The position numbers were made by a program, and so were the translations under genes. Below are positions 11,355-17,544 of a stretch of DNA of 17,668 nucleotides, one piece after another. The stretch is taken from positions 1-17,668 of the forward strand of contig JBDIBB010000082.1 in NCBI GenBank assembly GCA_039812685.1, in the 5' to 3' direction. The number at the start of each line of letters is the position of its first letter. The stretch's first letter is position 1. The notes under the pieces are model-generated. The model saw only the letters and a list, made by a program, of their open reading frames with translations, was not told the DNA's origin and searched no databases. The DNA comes from JBDIBB01 sp039812685. Its GTDB lineage: Bacteria; Acidobacteriota; Vicinamibacteria; Vicinamibacterales; JAFNAJ01.

Positions 11355-11966
11355 TCAGGACACGGCGCTGGCGGCGGCCGCGGCGCGGTCGGCCTCGCCC
11401 CGCACGGCGGCCGCCTCGGCCTCCACGCCGCGGCGTTCGGCCTCGGGCAGCCCCGGGACGTTGATCGTGACGTTCTCGTGCGCCCCCGCGCACGCGGCGG
11501 CCAGCAGCATCACCCCGACGCGCACGTCGCTCGCCGCGTTCGGGTTGCCATGTCCGGCCACCAGGCGGGCCGCCCCGAGGGCTGCCGCCGTCGCCCGCAT
11601 CATGTCCAGCGGCGCGGTGGTCGCGCGCCGGGTGGCCTCGACGATGGCCGCGCGCCGGGCTGCCTTCTCTTCGTCGGTGGCCTTTGGCAGCCTGAAGGTG
11701 GCCATCACGGCCTCGTAGGCGGCCGTGTCCTCGTCGACCAGCGCCACCAGGCGCGCGCGTGCCTCGTCGAGCGCGCCGAGCGTGCCGTCGAGCGCCGCCC
11801 GCTCCTCGGGCGCGCCGGTGCGCGTCTTGGTCATTCCCGCCACCATCCGCAGCAGCCCGGCGCCCAGCGCGCCCGCCAGGGCGGCCGCCGATCCTCCACC
11901 CGGCGTCGGCGTCGACGCGGCGAAGGCGTCCACGAGATCACGTGCCGTCCGATCCATCAGTGTCAC
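11355..11966 (-). CDS. Formiminotetrahydrofolate cyclodeaminase-like protein
   Basis: A 203-residue stand-alone cyclodeaminase domain (FTCD_C family). In histidine breakdown this enzyme converts 5-formimino-tetrahydrofolate to 5,10-methenyl-tetrahydrofolate with release of ammonia. Visible signatures are TPTPGGGSAAALAGALGAGL (19-38), the central MMRATAAAL helix, GHGNPNAASDVRVG (138-151) and ENVTINVPGL (164-173). The formiminotransferase half found in the fused animal enzyme is absent. I chose GTG 11966 because GGAGG (11972-11976) is 5 nt upstream; the ATG three codons later would be 14 nt away. hutI lies 101 nt upstream on the same strand, which supports a role in histidine use. An alternative is the methenyl-folate cyclohydrolase FchA, a related family hard to separate by eye. 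Confidence 0.9.
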   Translation of the reverse strand: MTLMDRTARDLVDAFAASTPTPGGGSAAALAGALGAGLLRMVAGMTKTRTGAPEERAALDGTLGALDEARARLVALVDEDTAAYEAVMATFRLPKATDEEKAARRAAIVEATRRATTAPLDMMRATAAALGAARLVAGHGNPNAASDVRVGVMLLAAACAGAHENVTINVPGLPEAERRGVEAEAAAVRGEADRAAAAASAVS

Positions 11967-12037
11967 GGCGTCCTCCGGTCATTCGGGTCGCGTGCCGCGC
12001 CGCGGTTCGCGCGCGGGCGACAGTACAGCTTTCGGGC

Positions 12038-12059
12038 CAGGGCGCCGCGACGGCGCCTG
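12038..12059 (-). terminator. Hairpin just after hutI
   Basis: CAGGCGCC and GGCGCCTG pair over 8 bp with one bulged base and a 5-nt loop. It starts 8 nt after the hutI stop, in the 101-nt gap before the cyclodeaminase gene. It has no T-run, so it could be a partial terminator or an mRNA-stabilising hairpin that sets relative expression. Confidence 0.35.
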
Positions 12060-12067
12060 CCGGCAGA

Positions 12068-13330
12068 TCACGGCCGGTCGACGACGACCTCGCCGCGCTT
12101 GACCACGGCGGCCACCGCCTCGGCGCCCACGCGCAGCAGGTCGACGAGTGCCCCGCGCACCAGCACCACGTCACACTGCTTGCCCGGCTCGAGGCTGCCG
12201 GCGATTCCGTCGCGATCGATCGACCAGGCCGCGTTGATCGTGGCCGCGACCAGCGCCTCCTCGAGCGTCAGGCCCATGCCGAAGCAGGCCAGCGTGATGG
12301 CGAACGGCATCGACGGCGAGAAGCCGCCGCCGGGGTTCACGTCGGTGGCCAGCGCCACCGGCACGCCGGCGGCGATCAGTGCGCGCGCGGGCGCGAAGCG
12401 GCCGAGCTTGAGGTAGAACGCCGCGATGGGCAGCAGCGTCGCGCACACGCGCCCGGCCGCCAGCGCGGCGATGCCCTCCGGATCCACGTGCACCAGGTGA
12501 TCGGCGGAGCGCGCGCCGACACGCGCGGCCACCACCGATCCGCCGCTGGGGCCGAGTTCGTCGGCGTGCACGCGCGGCCGCAGGCCGTGCGCGGCGCCGG
12601 CGCGCAGGATCCGTTCGGACTGCGCCGGCGTGAACACCCCGGTCTCGCAGAACACGTCGCACCACGTGGCCAGGCCCTCGGCGGCCACCCGCGGGATCAT
12701 CTGGTCGATCACCCGCGACACGTAGTGCTCGGGATCGTGACGCCATTCGGCGGGCACCTCGTGCGCTCCCATGAAGGTCGGCACGATCTCGACGGGCTGG
12801 CGGGTCTGGAGGTGCCGGATGGCGCGCAGCATCCGCAGCTCGGCCTCCAGTTCGAGGCCGTAGCCGCTCTTCACCTCGCAGGTGGTGGTCCCGCAGCGCA
12901 GCATCTCGGCGAGGCGGGGCAGCGCGGCATCGACGAGCTGGCGTTCGCCGGCCTCGCGCGTCGCGCGCACGGTGCCGAGAATGCCGCCGCCGGCCGCGGC
13001 GATCTCGGCGTAGCTGGCGCCGGCCAGGCGGCGATGCAACTCGTCGCGGCGATCGCCGGCGAACACCGCGTGGGTATGCGGATCGACGAATCCGGGGATG
13101 GCCGTGCAGCCGCGCCCGTCCAGGACGCGGCCGTCGGGCAGCAGCCTGACGTGCCGCCGGCACGCCGCGGCGGTGCCGACGAAGGCCACGCGCCCGTCAC
13201 GCGCGGCGATCGCCGCGCGCCGGAGCGTGTCGACGCGCCCCTGGTGCCCGGCGGCGAGCGGCGCCGGCCCCACGGGGGTGACCACGGCATCGAGGTCGCT
13301 GATGATCAGGTCGGCGGCAACGGCAGGCAT
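12068..13330 (-). CDS. hutI: Imidazolonepropionase HutI
   Basis: HutI hydrolyses 4-imidazolone-5-propanoate to N-formimino-L-glutamate, the third step of histidine degradation, in the cytoplasm. The 420-residue length matches the family. It is an amidohydrolase with the metal-binding set visible: FVDPHTHAVFAGDR (H85, H87), VHADELGPSGGS (H255), SADHLVHVD (H278) and ALATDVNPGG (D330). EVKSGYGLE (152-160) is a HutI hallmark. It starts at ATG 13330, 42 nt after the DUF167 stop, with no clear Shine-Dalgarno. hutH and hutU, the earlier steps, are not in the window. The nearby cyclodeaminase handles the folate side of the product, but no formiminotransferase is seen here. Confidence 0.98.
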   Translation of the reverse strand: MPAVAADLIISDLDAVVTPVGPAPLAAGHQGRVDTLRRAAIAARDGRVAFVGTAAACRRHVRLLPDGRVLDGRGCTAIPGFVDPHTHAVFAGDRRDELHRRLAGASYAEIAAAGGGILGTVRATREAGERQLVDAALPRLAEMLRCGTTTCEVKSGYGLELEAELRMLRAIRHLQTRQPVEIVPTFMGAHEVPAEWRHDPEHYVSRVIDQMIPRVAAEGLATWCDVFCETGVFTPAQSERILRAGAAHGLRPRVHADELGPSGGSVVAARVGARSADHLVHVDPEGIAALAAGRVCATLLPIAAFYLKLGRFAPARALIAAGVPVALATDVNPGGGFSPSMPFAITLACFGMGLTLEEALVAATINAAWSIDRDGIAGSLEPGKQCDVVLVRGALVDLLRVGAEAVAAVVKRGEVVVDRP

Positions 13331-13372
13331 GAGGCACCCGACGGGGGCCCGGGTATTCTCCCTCAGAAGCGC

Positions 13373-13675
13373 TCAGCGCGGGACGACGGAGGTTGCCAGG
13401 CGCGCGGCGGCGACGGCGGCCGGGAGGCCGTCGATCTCGAAACGCTTGTCACGATGACGTTCGCCGGCCACCAGGCGGATGGCGCGCCTGGGTACGTCGA
13501 GGCGGCTGGCGAGCCACGCGATCAGGGCGGCGTTCGCCTGTCCTTCCACCGGTGCGGCCGCTACGCGCATCAGCAACGCGCCGTCGCGCTCGCCGGCCGG
13601 GCCGGTGCGTCCCGCGCGCGGCACGACACGAACGCGCAGCACGCAGCCGCCCGGGCGATCCGCGAGGGGGGTCAC
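13373..13675 (-). CDS. DUF167 (YggU family) protein
   Basis: A 100-residue member of the DUF167/UPF0235 family, a small widespread fold of unknown function. The expected pattern is present: VLRVRVVPRAGRT (12-24), LMRVAAAPVEGQANAALI (35-52), then a helix and LVAGERHRDKRFEIDG (68-83). It starts at GTG 13675, sharing a GTGA with the stop of the DivIVA-domain gene, so it is probably translationally coupled to it. DUF167 genes are often found with yggS, yggT and divIVA near cell-division genes, and that association is partly kept here. Confidence 0.9.
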   Translation of the reverse strand: MTPLADRPGGCVLRVRVVPRAGRTGPAGERDGALLMRVAAAPVEGQANAALIAWLASRLDVPRRAIRLVAGERHRDKRFEIDGLPAAVAAARLATSVVPR

Positions 13676-14217
13676 GCCTCCTGCGCGGGCTGGATCTCGG
13701 GCGCGCGCGCGGCCTGCGCCTCGGCGCGCGGCCGGTGCAGCAGGATCTTCTCGTCGCGCGTCACCTCGTCCTTGGCGCGGACGTAGTCGAGCGCGTTGGT
13801 GAGCGCCGAAATCGACGCTTCGAGCGTCGCTTCCACATCACGGCGCCGCAGCTTCAACTCCGAGATCTCGCGCTCGATTTCCTCCAGGCGCACCTGCGCC
13901 TTCTCCAGCAGCAGGTCGGCACGGCCCTCGGCTTCGCGCACGAGCATCCTGGCCTCCTGCTCGGCGTTCTCCTTGATCTGGTCGGCCAGCCGCTGCGCGG
14001 TGAGCAGCGTGTTGCGCAGGTTGATCTCGCGGTCGCGGTGCTCGGTCAGCGCCGTCTCGGAGTGGCTCAACTCCTGCCTGAGGCGATCCGCCTCGCGCAG
14101 CGCCTGCTCGTAGTCGTCGGCGGCGTCGGCCAGCAGCGCCCGCACCTCGTTCTTGTCGTAGCCCCGCATGGTGGTGGCGAACTGCATCTGACGGAGGTCG
14201 AGCGGCGAGACTTTCAT
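13672..14217 (-). CDS. DivIVA-domain coiled-coil protein
   Basis: A 181-residue protein. Its N-terminus (VSPLDLRQMQFATTMRGYDKNEVRALL, residues 3-29) matches the DivIVA membrane-curvature domain, including the RGYDKNEV hallmark. Nearly all of 30-145 is a charged coiled coil (READRLRQELSHSETAL onward), and the tail is Ala/Pro/Gln rich. DivIVA-type proteins collect at curved membrane such as poles and septa and recruit division or wall-growth factors. The role in this organism is inferred only. ATG 14217 is supported by AGGAG (14226-14230) 8 nt upstream. A 201-nt structured gap separates it from yggS. It overlaps the DUF167 gene by 4 nt. Confidence 0.92.
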   Translation of the reverse strand: MKVSPLDLRQMQFATTMRGYDKNEVRALLADAADDYEQALREADRLRQELSHSETALTEHRDREINLRNTLLTAQRLADQIKENAEQEARMLVREAEGRADLLLEKAQVRLEEIEREISELKLRRRDVEATLEASISALTNALDYVRAKDEVTRDEKILLHRPRAEAQAARAPEIQPAQEA

Positions 14218-14274
14218 GGCTGCTACTCCTGCGGCTCGTCGATACCCGGTCGTGGCCCGCCGGGGGCCCGGGCG

Positions 14275-14348
14275 CCGGAACCGCCCGCGGGGGGCGCCGG
14301 GTAGCCCGGGTTTCCCGGGGACCGGACCCTCGTGGGCCGCGGTTCCGG
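14275..14348. repeat. Structured inverted-repeat element before the DivIVA-domain gene
   Basis: Perfect 10-bp arms CCGGAACCGC (14275-14284) and GCGGTTCCGG (14339-14348) enclose 54 nt. Two further C-G pairs can form across a small bulge. Inside, CCCGGG-TTT-CCCGGG (14305-14319) makes a second hairpin. On the minus strand the element ends about 57 nt before the DivIVA-domain start. It may be a leader structure, a terminator/antiterminator or a protein-binding site. High GC raises the chance of fortuitous pairing. Confidence 0.5.
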
Positions 14349-14418
14349 ACATTCCCTCTTGTCGGCCGGGAGGCCGGCGGACGTTATGCCCCGGATGGGC
14401 GGCCCGGTGCTTGATGCC

Positions 14419-15138
14419 TCAGCCGGCCACCGTTCGTGAGCCGAAGATGGCCGTACCGATCCGGACCATCGTCGCGCCTTCCTCGATGGCCACCTCGAAG
14501 TCGTGGCTCATCCCCATCGAGAGCTCGGCCAGGTGCGCTGGCGAGATGCCCCGGGCGGCCTCTTCGTCCCGGAACGCGCGCAGGCGGCGGAAGTACGGCC
14601 GCACCCGCTCCACGTCGTCGAAGAGCGGGGGCATGAGCATCAGCCCGCCGACGCGCACCCGCCGGCACCGCGCGGCCTCGTCGAGCATGGCGCGGGCCTC
14701 GTCGGGCGGGGCGCCCGACTTCGTGGCCTCGCCGGCGAGATCGACCTGCACCAGCACGTCGAGATCGCGGGCCTGCTCCTGCGCGATGACGTCGAGCCGG
14801 CGCAGCAGGTCGAGGCTGTCGATGGAGTGGAGGCAGTCGAAGGGGCCGACGGACTTGCGGGCCTTGTTCGACTGCAGGTGTCCGATGAGGTGCCAGCGTG
14901 GGGAGGCGGCAGCGCAGGCTGCGATCTTCGGCAGCGCCTCCTGCACGCGGTTCTCGCCGAAATCGCGCTGCCCGGCGGCCATCGCCGCGAGGACGTGCCC
15001 GGGACCGAAGGTCTTCGAGACCGCGATCAGCCGCACCGCCGAGGGCGGGCGGCCCGCGCGGATCGCCGCGGCGGCGATCCGCGCCCGTGCCGCCGCGAGG
15101 TTCGCGGCAATCGCGGTCTCGAGCGACGCCTCGATCAC
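14419..15138 (-). CDS. yggS: PLP-binding homeostasis protein YggS/PLPBP
   Basis: A 239-residue member of the YggS/PLPBP family, which binds pyridoxal 5'-phosphate and helps control free vitamin B6 and amino-acid levels; it has no clear enzyme activity. The PLP lysine is in LIAVSKTF (K42). Other hallmarks are DFGENRVQE (59-67), WHLIGHLQSNKARK (82-95), LSMGMSHDFEVAI (206-218) and VRIGTAIFG (225-233). It starts at GTG 15138, 7 nt after the TPR gene stop, so translation is probably coupled; only a weak purine stretch precedes it. The neighbours divIVA and DUF167 repeat a common bacterial grouping. Confidence 0.97.
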   Translation of the reverse strand: MIEASLETAIAANLAAARARIAAAAIRAGRPPSAVRLIAVSKTFGPGHVLAAMAAGQRDFGENRVQEALPKIAACAAASPRWHLIGHLQSNKARKSVGPFDCLHSIDSLDLLRRLDVIAQEQARDLDVLVQVDLAGEATKSGAPPDEARAMLDEAARCRRVRVGGLMLMPPLFDDVERVRPYFRRLRAFRDEEAARGISPAHLAELSMGMSHDFEVAIEEGATMVRIGTAIFGSRTVAG

Positions 15139-15145
15139 TCCGGAC

Positions 15146-16120
15146 TCACTGCTTGATGGTGGCCTTCAGCGCATCGACCAGCGTCTTGGCCTCGGCGGCG
15201 TTGGCGCCGTTGGGCGCGAACTGCAGGTACTGCTCCAGGTGGTTGAGCGCCTCCGGGAGCTGGCCCTGGTTGACGAGCACCTTGCCCATCAGGAAGTGCG
15301 AGTCGGCGTGGTTGGCGTCGAGCGTGAGCGCCTGGTCGAGGGCCTGCTTGGCCTCGTTGAACTTCCCGGCGTTCCAGAACGTGGCGGCCTGGTTGTAGAG
15401 ATCGGCCGCGCTGCCGCCGCCGGCCGGCGTGGCGCCGCCACGCTTGTTGGCCTCCTCGGCCATCGCCGCGGCCTCGTCGAACTTCTTCATCGCGTTGTAC
15501 ATATCGCGCAGGGCGCGGTACGGTTCCGGCGCGTCGGGCTTGAGTTCGGCGGCCTTCCGGAAGTTGGTCTCGGCGTTGGTGAAGTCGTTCTTGCCGCGAT
15601 AGGCCTCGCCGACGCCCAGGTAGCACTGGAAGCAGTCGGCACGCGTGGTCGTGGTCTCCTGGAACTTCGCCAGGGCCGTGTCGAAGTCGTTGGCGTTCAG
15701 CGCGGTGACGCCTTCCTGGAAGACCTTCCGGAACTCGACGTCTTCCTTCGACATCGGCGCGCCGCCGGGGCCGGCCGGCGACAGCACGAAGTTCACTTCG
15801 AGCGGCGTGCCGAGCCGCACGCGGACATCGAAGCCCTGCGTGCCCACGCCTTCCTTGGCCGCCACGATCTTGTAGTTGCCGGGCTGCAGGCCGATCTGGA
15901 TGAACTCGCCCTTCTTGTTCGACTTGACTTCGTACTTCCTGTTCATCCCGTCCGCGAACTCGATAGTGACCTTGGCGTCTTCCACGGGCTGGTTGGCGGC
16001 GTCCACCACCTTGCCCTTCACCATACCCGTCGACTGCGCGAACGCCGGCACACCGAGGGCGATCGCGGCGAGCAGGGCAACGCAGGCCGTCAACCGCCTC
16101 AGGGAGAGGGTGCGATGCAT
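15146..16120 (-). CDS. Secreted carboxypeptidase-regulatory-like and TPR protein
   Basis: A 324-residue exported protein. A signal peptide covers about 1-28 (hydrophobic TACVALLAAIALGVPAFA, likely cut before QS). Residues 30-115 look like a carboxypeptidase-regulatory/Ig-like beta domain (MVKGKVVDAANQPVEDAKVTIEF, then IQIGLQPGNYKIVAAKEGV). After a Gly/Pro hinge, TPR repeats fill about 125-320 (for example DFDTALAKFQE, DFTNAETNFRKAAELKPD, KFNEAKQALDQALTLDANHADSHFLMGK), broken by a TPAGGGSAA linker near 231-239. Such proteins act in envelope scaffolding or protein interaction; the precise role is unknown. I placed the start at ATG 16120 because GGAGG (16126-16130) is 5 nt upstream; an in-frame start 16 codons earlier would spoil the signal peptide. 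yggS follows after 7 nt. Confidence 0.92.
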   Translation of the reverse strand: MHRTLSLRRLTACVALLAAIALGVPAFAQSTGMVKGKVVDAANQPVEDAKVTIEFADGMNRKYEVKSNKKGEFIQIGLQPGNYKIVAAKEGVGTQGFDVRVRLGTPLEVNFVLSPAGPGGAPMSKEDVEFRKVFQEGVTALNANDFDTALAKFQETTTTRADCFQCYLGVGEAYRGKNDFTNAETNFRKAAELKPDAPEPYRALRDMYNAMKKFDEAAAMAEEANKRGGATPAGGGSAADLYNQAATFWNAGKFNEAKQALDQALTLDANHADSHFLMGKVLVNQGQLPEALNHLEQYLQFAPNGANAAEAKTLVDALKATIKQ

Positions 16121-16125
16121 CGTGT

Positions 16126-16130
16126 CCTCC
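16126..16130 (-). promoter_or_regulatory. Ribosome binding site of the TPR gene
   Basis: GGAGG on the minus strand, 5 nt before ATG 16120. It decides between this start and the in-frame upstream ATGs at 16132 and 16168. Confidence 0.75.
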
Positions 16131-16168
16131 ATATAAGTGCAGCCGCACGCGGGCGGCCGATCCTGCAC

Positions 16169-16174
16169 AGTTTA
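16169..16174 (-). promoter_or_regulatory. Weak -10 candidate for the TPR gene
   Basis: TAAACT on the minus strand matches the -10 consensus at four positions and would give a leader of about 40 nt. No good -35 accompanies it. The CGCAACCAG copies begin 9 bp upstream of it. It competes with the stronger extended -10 at 16302-16310. Confidence 0.35.
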
Positions 16175-16183
16175 CACCCGGAC

Positions 16184-16228
16184 CTGGTTGCGGCCCGGCC
16201 TGGTCGCGGCAGGAGTGAGCGCAACCAG
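16184..16228. repeat. Three copies of a 9-bp motif (two direct, one inverted)
   Basis: CTGGTTGCG (16184-16192) and CTGGTCGCG (16200-16208) are direct copies 16 bp apart, inside a longer 12-bp repeat (16183-16194 and 16199-16210). CGCAACCAG (16220-16228) is a perfect inverted copy. They lie upstream of the TPR gene, between the two promoter candidates. They may be regulator sites. If transcribed from 16302-16310, they may instead be alternative RNA stems. Confidence 0.6.
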
Positions 16229-16301
16229 ATGGCGCAGGCACCTCAGCCGTGAGTGTCGCGGCACCGGGCGCGTGGCGGTGTGAGGGTGGTCACCGGCGCG
16301 G

Positions 16302-16310
16302 ATTGTAACA
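16302..16310 (-). promoter_or_regulatory. Extended -10 promoter candidate toward the TPR gene
   Basis: On the minus strand TG-T-TACAAT gives an extended -10, with five of six hexamer positions matching TATAAT. The -35 region is weak, which is usual for extended -10 promoters. Transcription would start near 16295 and give a leader of about 175 nt that includes the 9-bp motif copies. Confidence 0.45.
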
Positions 16311-16348
16311 CGCAGGATCGCCCGATTTTCGCGGCCGTTCCGAGACCC

Positions 16349-16377
16349 TCGCCACCCCAGGCGACCTGCGGTATGTT
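16349..16377 (+). promoter_or_regulatory. Promoter candidate of the VWFA-related gene
   Basis: TCGCCA (16349-16354) and TATGTT (16372-16377) are spaced 17 bp apart, each with four consensus matches. The expected +1 falls at about 16384, which is the GTG start itself, so the mRNA may be leaderless. No Shine-Dalgarno is present. Confidence 0.4.
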
Positions 16378-16383
16378 CACCAT

Positions 16384-17295
16384 GTGCCCTCGGCCACGCG
16401 CGTCGCGCTCGTCCCGGTGCTGATCTCCGCCTCGCTCCTCGCCCAGGACGTCGCCCGCCCGCATCCCGGCTTCCGGACGGGGATCGACGTCGTGAGCGTG
16501 ACGGCCACGGTGATCGATGCCTCCGGTCGGCTCGTCACGGGCCTCACCGCCGGCGATTTCCTGGTCTACGACGACAGCCAGGAGCAGGCGATCACCCAGT
16601 TCTCGAGCGACCGCGCGCCGGTCAGCCTGGGCATCCTGCTCGACGTCAGCGACAGCATGACCGGCCGGCGGATGGACGATGCGCGGGCCGCCCTCGATCG
16701 GTTCCTGGGTGAATGGCTGAACCCGGAGGACGAGGCGTTCATCGGTGTCTTCAACCACCGGCCGCGGATGATTGCGTCGTGGACGCTGCGGCCGGCGCAA
16801 CTGCGCGGCCTGCTCGACGGCGTCATCCCGACCGGCGGCACGGCGATCTACGACGCCATCGTACAGGCCGTGTCCAAACTGCCCGGCCGCCGGCACCAGC
16901 GGGCGGCCCTCGTGGTGATCTCCGACGGCGCCGATACGGCCAGTGACGCCGATCTGCGTGTCCTGCGCGCCACGCTCCGCCGCAACGAGGCGTTCGTCTA
17001 CGCCGTGGCCGTCGATCCGCCAGAGCGCCGGCGCATCAATACGGCCGTGAATCCGGCGGCCCTGCGCGCCATCACCGACGACAGCGGCGGGTTCACCGAA
17101 ATCGTGCGCGACACCTCGGAGTTGGGGCCCGCGACACAGCGGATCGCCGACGAACTCAACAACCAGTACCTGCTGGGCTACGTCTCGCCACACCCCGACG
17201 ACGGGCAGTACCACAGCGTGCGCGTGCGAACCAGGAACCCGGACTACCAGGTGCGCTCGAGGAAAGGGTACGTAGGGGCACTGCGGAAGCCGTGA
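16384..17295 (+). CDS. Secreted VWFA-related protein (acidobacterial type)
   Basis: A 303-residue protein with a short N-terminal hydrophobic signal region (VALVPVLISASLLAQD, about 7-22). A beta segment follows (VVSVTATVIDASGRLVTGLTAGDFLVYDD), the hallmark opening of the VWFA-related proteins expanded in Acidobacteria (TIGR03436-type). The von Willebrand A domain has a complete metal site (MIDAS): DVSDS (87-91), T153 in PTGGTAIYDA and D181 in VVISDGAD. The C-terminus ends with NNQYLLGYVSP and a final beta strand, as in the family. The role is probably metal-dependent protein binding outside the cytoplasm; the partner is unknown. The start is GTG 16384; an ATG two bases earlier is in another frame. 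It diverges from the TPR gene. Confidence 0.93.
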   Translation: MPSATRVALVPVLISASLLAQDVARPHPGFRTGIDVVSVTATVIDASGRLVTGLTAGDFLVYDDSQEQAITQFSSDRAPVSLGILLDVSDSMTGRRMDDARAALDRFLGEWLNPEDEAFIGVFNHRPRMIASWTLRPAQLRGLLDGVIPTGGTAIYDAIVQAVSKLPGRRHQRAALVVISDGADTASDADLRVLRATLRRNEAFVYAVAVDPPERRRINTAVNPAALRAITDDSGGFTEIVRDTSELGPATQRIADELNNQYLLGYVSPHPDDGQYHSVRVRTRNPDYQVRSRKGYVGALRKP

Positions 17296-17436
17296 GGTGC
17301 CGCGGCGCCAGCCCGCTCCGGCCAATGCCGCGCCACTTGCACCGCGGGCCGCCAGGCCCGGATGCGCGCGGTCCGCCGCCACGGGCACGACGCCCCTCAC
17401 ACCAAGTGGTTCCGACAGGTTCGCCCGGGCCCGATG

Positions 17437-17460
17437 CGGCACGGGCCGGTTGCCGTGCCG
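17437..17460 (+). terminator. Hairpin downstream of the VWFA-related gene
   Basis: CGGCACGG and CCGTGCCG form a perfect 8-bp stem with an 8-nt loop. It lies about 140 nt after the stop, facing the convergent repeat-protein gene. No T-run follows directly. Confidence 0.4.
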
Positions 17461-17493
17461 GTGGCGACTTGCAACGTGCTGGCACCAACAGAA

Positions 17494-17520
17494 AGGGGGC
17501 GGCACGATCGGCCGCCCCCT
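17494..17520 (-). terminator. Intrinsic terminator of the VWGDTL-repeat gene
   Basis: A perfect 10-bp stem (AGGGGGCGGC with GCCGCCCCCT) around a 7-nt loop lies 24 nt after the stop. Read on the minus strand, the stem is followed by TTCTGTT, a short T-rich tail. This is the best terminator in the window. Confidence 0.75.
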
Positions 17521-17544
17521 CGAGCGCCTCCGGAAGACGTCAGC

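Noticed and set aside
11759..13786. 675-codon open frame on the plus strand
   Set aside because: It is antisense to the cyclodeaminase, hutI and DUF167 genes, which all have conserved motifs.
14218..14418. Remnant yggT gene in the yggS-divIVA gap
   Set aside because: The gap is shorter than a yggT and no frame gives the two hydrophobic segments expected.
16243..17505. 420-codon open frame on the minus strand
   Set aside because: It is antisense to the VWFA-related gene with its complete MIDAS, and runs through the divergent promoter region.
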